10,554 bases of DNA from Candidatus Cloacimonadota bacterium (GTDB taxonomy: Bacteria > Cloacimonadota > Cloacimonadia > JGIOTU-2). Where the stretch lies: assembly GCA_011043895.1 (NCBI GenBank), contig DRBZ01000122.1:1-10554 (forward strand), in the 5' to 3' direction. The first letter of the stretch is position 1; every line of letters starts with the position of its first letter. Positions 6,440 to 10,554 of this stretch are shown piece after piece. The notes under the pieces are model-generated. The model did not search any database and was not told the origin of the DNA. It saw nothing but the letters and a program-made list of their open reading frames with translations. The position numbers and the translations under genes are program-made.

Positions 6440-7327
6440 ATGATCCTTTTTTGCGTACTCATTGTAATCGTTGCGCTCTTTTCCAGACTCATAGCGCTTC
6501 TGATCGCGGTTCCCTATGTCAATCGACTGATTTTACCAGAAAAAGGGCAGGAGATACAAGACACTTCTCAATCTTCTGCTCTTCTCAGATATTTGATTAT
6601 TGTTACCGGGATCTGTGCGGTGCTGGTCGTGGTGAATGTACTGCCGCTAATGCAAGCACTTGAAATCTGGGTAAGCATAGGAGCATGCCCCATAGTTTTT
6701 GCCTCTGCCCTGCAGAAGCATAATTTTGAGATCGCCTTCTTGATAGCAACTGCTCCTGCTGTTATTTATATTGGGCTAAAAAATCTTATATTCTATCCCC
6801 AGATAAAAATTGTGATTGAAGAGAGCAATCAATTCTTTATGAGCAGTCTGGAAAAGATGTTCTCACCGGAAATGATGGAGAGCATGTACCCCACCCTGCA
6901 GAGTATACAGAATATCATGCTGTACGGCAATGCAGCGATATGGATGATCAGCGTGGTGGCAGGAATTCTATTTGGAGCATTGATCTATTTCCGAAAGAAC
7001 TCTCACAAATGGCACTTCAGAGATCTCAAGTTTCCCTACTATCTTCAACTTGGTCTGGTTGTGGGACTCGTTCTTTTCATTATCAAATTCAGGATCGTCA
7101 GCTATAATGTGTTATTCATTGTCGGTCTGTTCTATCTGATTCAGGGATTCTCTGTACTTTACTGTTATACAGAGAAGATAATGGTTCGGAACAAATTTCT
7201 CGGTATCGTGATACTTGTTATTCCATTTTTCAGCCACATCCTGCTGCTTGTGATTACTTTTGCAGGGCTTCTTGACAATTGGCTTCCAATAAGAAAATTT
7301 GCATATCATAGAGGAGATAAAGAATGA
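6440..7327 (+). CDS. DUF2232 / YybS-like multi-spanning membrane protein
   Basis: This 295-residue protein is very hydrophobic, with membrane segments at about residues 2-24, 49-70, 74-92, 97-117, 151-173, 208-236 (possibly two) and 243-276. The central soluble-looking part (about 120-150) is richer in Glu, Met and Ser. The C-terminal pattern FYLIQGFSVLYCYTEK (221-236) followed by a final helix and GLLDNWLPIRK matches what I know of DUF2232 (YybS family), whose members usually lie between rpsR and rplI, exactly as here. The molecular function is not known; gene position suggests a link to envelope or ribosome-related physiology but no more. ATG 6440 is the only normal start after an in-frame TAA at 6428-6430, and no ribosome site is visible. 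It ends in an ATGA overlap with rplI. Family call is fairly confident, function unknown. Confidence 0.78.
   Translation: MILFCVLIVIVALFSRLIALLIAVPYVNRLILPEKGQEIQDTSQSSALLRYLIIVTGICAVLVVVNVLPLMQALEIWVSIGACPIVFASALQKHNFEIAFLIATAPAVIYIGLKNLIFYPQIKIVIEESNQFFMSSLEKMFSPEMMESMYPTLQSIQNIMLYGNAAIWMISVVAGILFGALIYFRKNSHKWHFRDLKFPYYLQLGLVVGLVLFIIKFRIVSYNVLFIVGLFYLIQGFSVLYCYTEKIMVRNKFLGIVILVIPFFSHILLLVITFAGLLDNWLPIRKFAYHRGDKE
7311..7316 (+). promoter_or_regulatory. Strong ribosome binding site of rplI
   Basis: GAGGAG lies seven bases before the rplI ATG at 7324, inside the last codons of the DUF2232 gene. It supports both the start at 7324 and the ATGA overlap. Confidence 0.75.
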
Positions 7328-7776
7328 AAATCATACTTAAGAAAAATTATGAAACCTTAGGAAATGTCGGTGACATTGTGAGGGTAGCAGATGGATATGC
7401 GCGCAACTTTCTGTTTCCGAAAGGATTTGCAATCCCTGTTACCGAGAAGAACATGAAACTGATAGAGAAATTCAAAGAAGAAGAAGAAAAACGACTTGCC
7501 GAGGAGCAGAAACAGGCAGAGATGATCATGAAACAGATAGAGAAGATCCCGTTAGTGTTTGTTCGTCTTGCAGACGAAAACGGTCATCTTTACGGTTCTG
7601 TCAATGAGCAGGATATTGTAAACGCACTCAAAGAAAAAGATTTAATTATTGACAGACACAACGTGAAAATGGAACAACATATTAAAGAGCTTGGTGAGTT
7701 TGAAGTCATGATCGAGCTCAAAAATGAAATAAAAGGAACCTTGAAAATAAAGGTTGAAAAAGAAGAGAAAGAGTAA
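7324..7776 (+). CDS. rplI: Large-subunit ribosomal protein bL9
   Basis: bL9 binds 23S rRNA near the L1 stalk and reaches out along the 50S subunit, helping to limit frameshifting. The N-domain starts MKIILKKNYETLGNVGDIV and contains the family signature VRVADGYARNFLFPKGFA. A long charged helix (about 41-75, rich in Glu, Lys and Gln) links it to the C-domain, which has the conserved NGHLYGSV segment (about 86-93) and ends in a beta strand plus a short Lys/Glu tail. At 150 residues the length is typical. The order rpsF-ssb-rpsR-DUF2232-rplI is an old conserved cluster. In many genomes dnaB follows rplI; here a membrane protein gene follows three bases later instead. Confidence 0.97.
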   Translation: MKIILKKNYETLGNVGDIVRVADGYARNFLFPKGFAIPVTEKNMKLIEKFKEEEEKRLAEEQKQAEMIMKQIEKIPLVFVRLADENGHLYGSVNEQDIVNALKEKDLIIDRHNVKMEQHIKELGEFEVMIELKNEIKGTLKIKVEKEEKE

Positions 7777-7779
7777 AAA

Positions 7780-8331
7780 ATGAGAAAAATTATCAGCATA
7801 ATTAAAGAAATTATTATGTGGGCAGCCATCCTTTTTGCCTTTGCGGCTATTGGCTTTGCCAGTGATAATCCCTATCGTACAAGCATTATCTGGATCATAA
7901 TCGCTATCGTGATCTTCGGTGTGGGCTTTTTTATCAAAAAACACACGAAGCGCAAAACCGTTACAACAAAAGCTCATATCATTGCCAGAAAGATCATTGG
8001 AATCATTCTCGTTCTCATAGCATGTTATCTTCCTGTAATGGTTTTCGGGAACGTTGGTTTTCCTTTCATCACACTATTGCTCATTTTCATATTTGCCGCA
8101 GTTTTGATAGCCCTGGGTGCTCTCGCAGTACTGATCATCAATAAATACGGCGGCTTTATGTCTTTTGTCGGTTACCTGCTCATGCTCATCGTTGCCTTTC
8201 TTCCAGCACTTGCAATGTCTGGCTATGATCTTAGTTACAGTGCACTTAGCACAGTGTATTACCTGCTACTCCTGCTCGCGATTTTCTCCTGGCTTGGACT
8301 CTCAATGATCTTCGCTAAGAAGATCGAATAG
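7780..8331 (+). CDS. Uncharacterised six-helix membrane protein
   Basis: I do not recognise this 183-residue protein. It begins MRKIISIIKEIIMW and is almost entirely hydrophobic, with likely membrane helices at about 11-27, 34-51, 70-89, 93-120 (long), 126-145 and 154-178. Between helices 2 and 3 lies a strongly basic loop with KKHTKRK and more Lys, His and Arg (about 53-71); it should face the cytoplasm under the positive-inside rule, which would put the N-terminus inside too. There is no signal-peptide cleavage site, catalytic-looking motif or cysteine pair. The ATG is three bases after rplI with only a weak ribosome site, and the TAG abuts the next ATG, so it is most likely co-translated with both neighbours. 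Codon use resembles the surrounding genes, which argues against recent transfer. The reading frame is supported by length, composition and packing rather than by homology. Confidence 0.75.
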   Translation: MRKIISIIKEIIMWAAILFAFAAIGFASDNPYRTSIIWIIIAIVIFGVGFFIKKHTKRKTVTTKAHIIARKIIGIILVLIACYLPVMVFGNVGFPFITLLLIFIFAAVLIALGALAVLIINKYGGFMSFVGYLLMLIVAFLPALAMSGYDLSYSALSTVYYLLLLLAIFSWLGLSMIFAKKIE

Positions 8332-8643
8332 ATGTCATCTTTTGTAAAAATTGGCTCAATCATAGAAAATCTCATTCAGAATTTATCTGAAAAGGGATTT
8401 TCTCGGGAAATACAGATTGCCTTTCAGTGGCGCCGAACCATTGGCGATCTACTTAATAATAAAACTCGCATTCATAAATTAGAAAATAACGTACTATATA
8501 TTCATGTGGAAAATAATGTGTGGTTGCAGGAACTTGTACTCAAGAAAAGCGAAATCCTCGAAAAGTTGAACTCCTATCTTCCAGCTACGCAAAAGGTAAA
8601 GAACATAATCTTTTCACTATCAGGAAAAAGGATATCTAATTAA
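8332..8643 (+). CDS. DUF721 / DciA-like protein
   Basis: This is a small soluble protein of 103 residues. It shows the DUF721 layout: an N-terminal helix with SIIENLIQNL, a central FQWRRTIGDLLNNKTRI with the conserved Trp, then NNVLYIHVENNVWLQELVLKKSEILEKLN, in which the strand, the second conserved Trp and the following helix are diagnostic, and a final strand around VKNIIFSLSG. DciA proteins of this family load the replicative helicase DnaB in bacteria that lack DnaC or DnaI. Short single-domain members such as this one are widespread, and whether all act on DnaB is not established. Lying in the same gene run as ssb, near the place where dnaB often sits, fits a replication role. The ATG directly follows the upstream TAG, so the two genes are probably translationally coupled. 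Confidence 0.8.
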   Translation: MSSFVKIGSIIENLIQNLSEKGFSREIQIAFQWRRTIGDLLNNKTRIHKLENNVLYIHVENNVWLQELVLKKSEILEKLNSYLPATQKVKNIIFSLSGKRISN

Positions 8644-8646
8644 GCT

Positions 8647-9291
8647 ATGACCTGCAAGATTGCTCCCTCAATATTATCAGCAAATTTCCTTCATCTCGAA
8701 GATGAAATAAGGGCTGTGGAAAAAGCTGGCGCAGATATACTCCATCTTGATATTATGGATGGACATTTTGTGCCGAATCTCACCTTCGGTCCTGGCTTGG
8801 TGAAACAGGTGAGAAGAACTACAAACCTTCCACTTGACGCACATCTTATGATCACCAATCCCGCAGACTTCATCGATAAATTTATTGATGCAGGAGTAAA
8901 TTATCTTTCATTTCATATTGAAACAGACTCCAACTACAAAGAACTTTTCAGAAAGATCCGCAAACAAAATGTAAAAGTGGGAATCGCAATCAATCCGGAA
9001 ACTTCACTTGCTGGACTTTCCAGCGTACTCGACGAGATAGATTATGTGCTTATTATGTCAGTTCATCCGGGATTCGGTGGGCAGTCATACATCTATGATT
9101 CTGCAGAAAAAGCACGGGAGACAAGAGATATCATCGGAAATAGAAATATTGAGATCGAGATAGATGGAGGAATAAATTTCGAAACTGCGAAGCTCTCCAA
9201 AGAAGCTGGTGTGAACATACTTGTAGCCGGCAGCTTTATCTTCAAGAGTGAGGATTACCAGTACACAATTCAAGGACTACGTAATGTTTGA
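8647..9291 (+). CDS. rpe: Ribulose-phosphate 3-epimerase
   Basis: Rpe interconverts ribulose 5-phosphate and xylulose 5-phosphate in the pentose phosphate pathway, a route to the ribose 5-phosphate that Prs uses. The TIM-barrel signatures are complete: IAPSILSANF at the start, HLDIMDGHFVPNLTFGP with metal ligands His33 and Asp35, DAHLMI with His66, SVHPGFGGQ (138-146) for phosphate binding, EIDGGI with Asp173, and VAGSFIF near the end. At 214 residues the length is normal. The start at 8647 gives the standard N-terminus; AAGGA at 8628-8632 is rather far upstream (14 bases). The stop overlaps the ffh start in ATGTTTGA. Confidence 0.96.
   Translation: MTCKIAPSILSANFLHLEDEIRAVEKAGADILHLDIMDGHFVPNLTFGPGLVKQVRRTTNLPLDAHLMITNPADFIDKFIDAGVNYLSFHIETDSNYKELFRKIRKQNVKVGIAINPETSLAGLSSVLDEIDYVLIMSVHPGFGGQSYIYDSAEKARETRDIIGNRNIEIEIDGGINFETAKLSKEAGVNILVAGSFIFKSEDYQYTIQGLRNV
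9272..9276 (+). promoter_or_regulatory. Ribosome binding site of ffh inside rpe
   Basis: AAGGA lies seven bases before the ffh ATG at 9284, within the last codons of rpe. It decides the ffh start, which gives the standard N-terminus MFDSLTEKL. Confidence 0.7.
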
Positions 9292-10554
9292 TTCACTTAC
9301 AGAAAAACTCAACTCTGTCTTTTCCAAGTTGAAATCTCGCGGAAAACTCTCCGAAAAGGATATCAAATCAGGTTTGAAAGAAATTCGAATGGCATTGCTC
9401 GAAGCTGATGTAAACTACAAAATCGTAAAAGATTTTATTAAGCAGGTCGAGCAGAAAGCACTTGGAGAAGAAGTTCAGAAATCACTCACTCCAGGGCAAC
9501 AGATCGTAAAGATCGTGAACCATGAGCTTATCAACCTTATGAGTTCTGAAATTCCTGAAAAAATACTTCCCAAAAACCGAATTTCCACACTTATGATCGT
9601 TGGACTGCAGGGTTCGGGCAAAACAACCGCCTGTGGAAAACTCGCACTTCATTATAAAAAGATGGGCTATGAACCGCTTCTCGTTGCTGCAGATATCTAC
9701 AGACCAGCAGCGGTCAAACAGCTTGAAACACTAGGCAAATCAATTGATATCCCTGTATATACTGAAGATACACAAAAGGTTGAAAAAATAGCAAAAGGCG
9801 CTTTGAAAAAAGCAGAGAAAGAATTCCTTAACCTAGTGATTTTTGATACCGCAGGTCGGCTTCATATCGATGAAAAGATGATGGATGAAGTGGAAAGTTT
9901 GTCCAAAGTTGTGAAACCTGATGAGATACTTTATGTGGCAGATGCGATGACAGGTCAGGACGCAGTTAACAGTGCCAAAGAATTTAATAACCGCCTTGAT
10001 CTCAGTGGTATTATACTCTCCAAGTTAGATGGTGATGCCCGTGGTGGAGCTGCGCTTTCTGTACGTTCGGTGACGGAGAAGCCGATCAAGTTTGTGAGTG
10101 TCGGTGAGAAGCTTAACGATCTTGAACCCTTTCATCCGGACAGAATTGCATCCCGAATCCTTGGTATGGGAGACATGCTTTCATTGATAGAAAAAGCAGA
10201 AGCAATCTTTGAAAAGGAAGAAGCCAAAAAGCTCGAGAAGAAGATTAGAAAGAACCTTTTCACTCTTGATGATTTCCTGGATCAGCTTCGAAAAATGCAG
10301 GATATGGGTCCAATGGACGAAATTCTCAAAATGCTTCCAGTCGGCAATTCCAAAATGATGAAGAACATAAAGGTTGATGAATCAGAAATCAAACATATCG
10401 AAGCGATAATTCTCTCAATGACCATGGGTGAGCGGGAGCATCCGGAAATCATAAATGGCAGCAGGCGCCAGCGAATTGCTCGGGGCAGTGGCACCTCATT
10501 GCAAAGAGTGAACCAGCTTCTTAAACAATTTGATCAGATGAAAAAAATGATGAA
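9284..10554 (+). CDS. ffh: Signal recognition particle GTPase Ffh, cut by the window end
   Basis: Ffh binds signal sequences and 4.5S/SRP RNA and delivers ribosomes to the membrane receptor FtsY. 423 codons are visible. The N-domain helical bundle is at about 1-95, followed by the GTPase G-domain with P-loop GLQGSGKTT (107-115), ADIYRPAAVKQ (136-146), DTAGR (188-192) and SKLDGDARGG (246-255). The methionine-rich M-domain starts near 295 and includes GMGDMLSLIEKAE, FTLDDFLDQLRKMQDMGPM, and the SRP-RNA-binding helix pair around GSRRQRIARGSGTS (392-405), then QLLKQFDQMKKMM. Only the last few tens of residues should be missing. It overlaps rpe by 8 bases. In many genomes rpsP follows ffh, but this lies outside the window. 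Confidence 0.97.
   Translation, partial: MFDSLTEKLNSVFSKLKSRGKLSEKDIKSGLKEIRMALLEADVNYKIVKDFIKQVEQKALGEEVQKSLTPGQQIVKIVNHELINLMSSEIPEKILPKNRISTLMIVGLQGSGKTTACGKLALHYKKMGYEPLLVAADIYRPAAVKQLETLGKSIDIPVYTEDTQKVEKIAKGALKKAEKEFLNLVIFDTAGRLHIDEKMMDEVESLSKVVKPDEILYVADAMTGQDAVNSAKEFNNRLDLSGIILSKLDGDARGGAALSVRSVTEKPIKFVSVGEKLNDLEPFHPDRIASRILGMGDMLSLIEKAEAIFEKEEAKKLEKKIRKNLFTLDDFLDQLRKMQDMGPMDEILKMLPVGNSKMMKNIKVDESEIKHIEAIILSMTMGEREHPEIINGSRRQRIARGSGTSLQRVNQLLKQFDQMKKMM

Noticed and set aside
6415..6663. 82-residue plus-strand frame overlapping the rpsR end and the DUF2232 start
   Set aside because: Cys/Arg-rich translation without family pattern; the overlapping frame gives a coherent membrane protein with the DUF2232 C-terminal signature.
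7642..7977. 111-residue minus-strand frame across the rplI end and the membrane gene
   Set aside because: It is antisense to two better-supported genes and composed of reversed hydrophobic and Lys/Glu codons.
1..10554. Defence system, prophage, integron, CRISPR array or novel biosynthetic cluster
   Set aside because: Twelve of the 14 reading frames are recognisable housekeeping or envelope families in conserved order, one is a known family of unknown function, and one is a lone unknown membrane protein; no integrase, transposase, direct-repeat array or nuclease pattern is visible.

Overview
The window is a single, tightly packed run of 14 genes, all on the + strand. Most neighbours overlap or are separated by fewer than 20 bases, and the largest gap is 55 bases. 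I see no RNA gene, transposase, CRISPR array, integrase or convincing intrinsic terminator. Base composition looks AT-leaning and even throughout. The last gene, ffh, runs off the right edge, and the first 52 bases hold at most the tail of an upstream gene.

Layout: (1) 53-2326, a Wzc-type polysaccharide co-polymerase fused to a bacterial tyrosine kinase, with a run of ten tyrosines near its C-terminus. (2) 2280-4786, ispE (isoprenoid precursor kinase), prs (PRPP synthase) and rplY (long CTC-type bL25). (3) 4792-7776, a translation and replication cluster: pth, rpsF, ssb, rpsR, a DUF2232/YybS-like membrane protein and rplI. (4) 7780-9291, an unrecognised six-helix membrane protein, a DUF721/DciA-like protein and rpe. 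(5) 9284-end, ffh, the SRP GTPase.

The cluster combines nucleotide supply (Prs, Rpe), translation (bL25, Pth, bS6, bS18, bL9), DNA replication (SSB, probable DciA-like protein), membrane targeting (Ffh), and isoprenoid and envelope functions (IspE, Wzc). Start-stop overlaps such as TAATG, ATGA and ATGTTTGA imply translational coupling, and the whole region could be one long transcript. The gaps around rpsF (5380-5425) and before ssb (5717-5771) are the only ones with visible structure, and both hold strong inverted repeats.

Organism: the set fits a bacterium with an envelope polysaccharide system, the MEP pathway, a short SSB ending in DDIPF, and AT-leaning DNA. The Wzc with a poly-Tyr tail plus a basic end and the general style of the proteins suggest an uncultivated lineage related to the FCB group, Cloacimonadota-like. 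This is an impression from protein style, not a demonstrated placement.

I do not see an undescribed defence, mobile or biosynthetic system here. The most interesting points are the palindromes flanking rpsF, the repeat-like sequence that seems to supply the end of pth, the 47-base wzc/ispE overlap with an A7 tract, the poly-Tyr tail, the altered nucleotide loops of Prs, and the uncharacterised membrane protein between rplI and the DUF721 gene.
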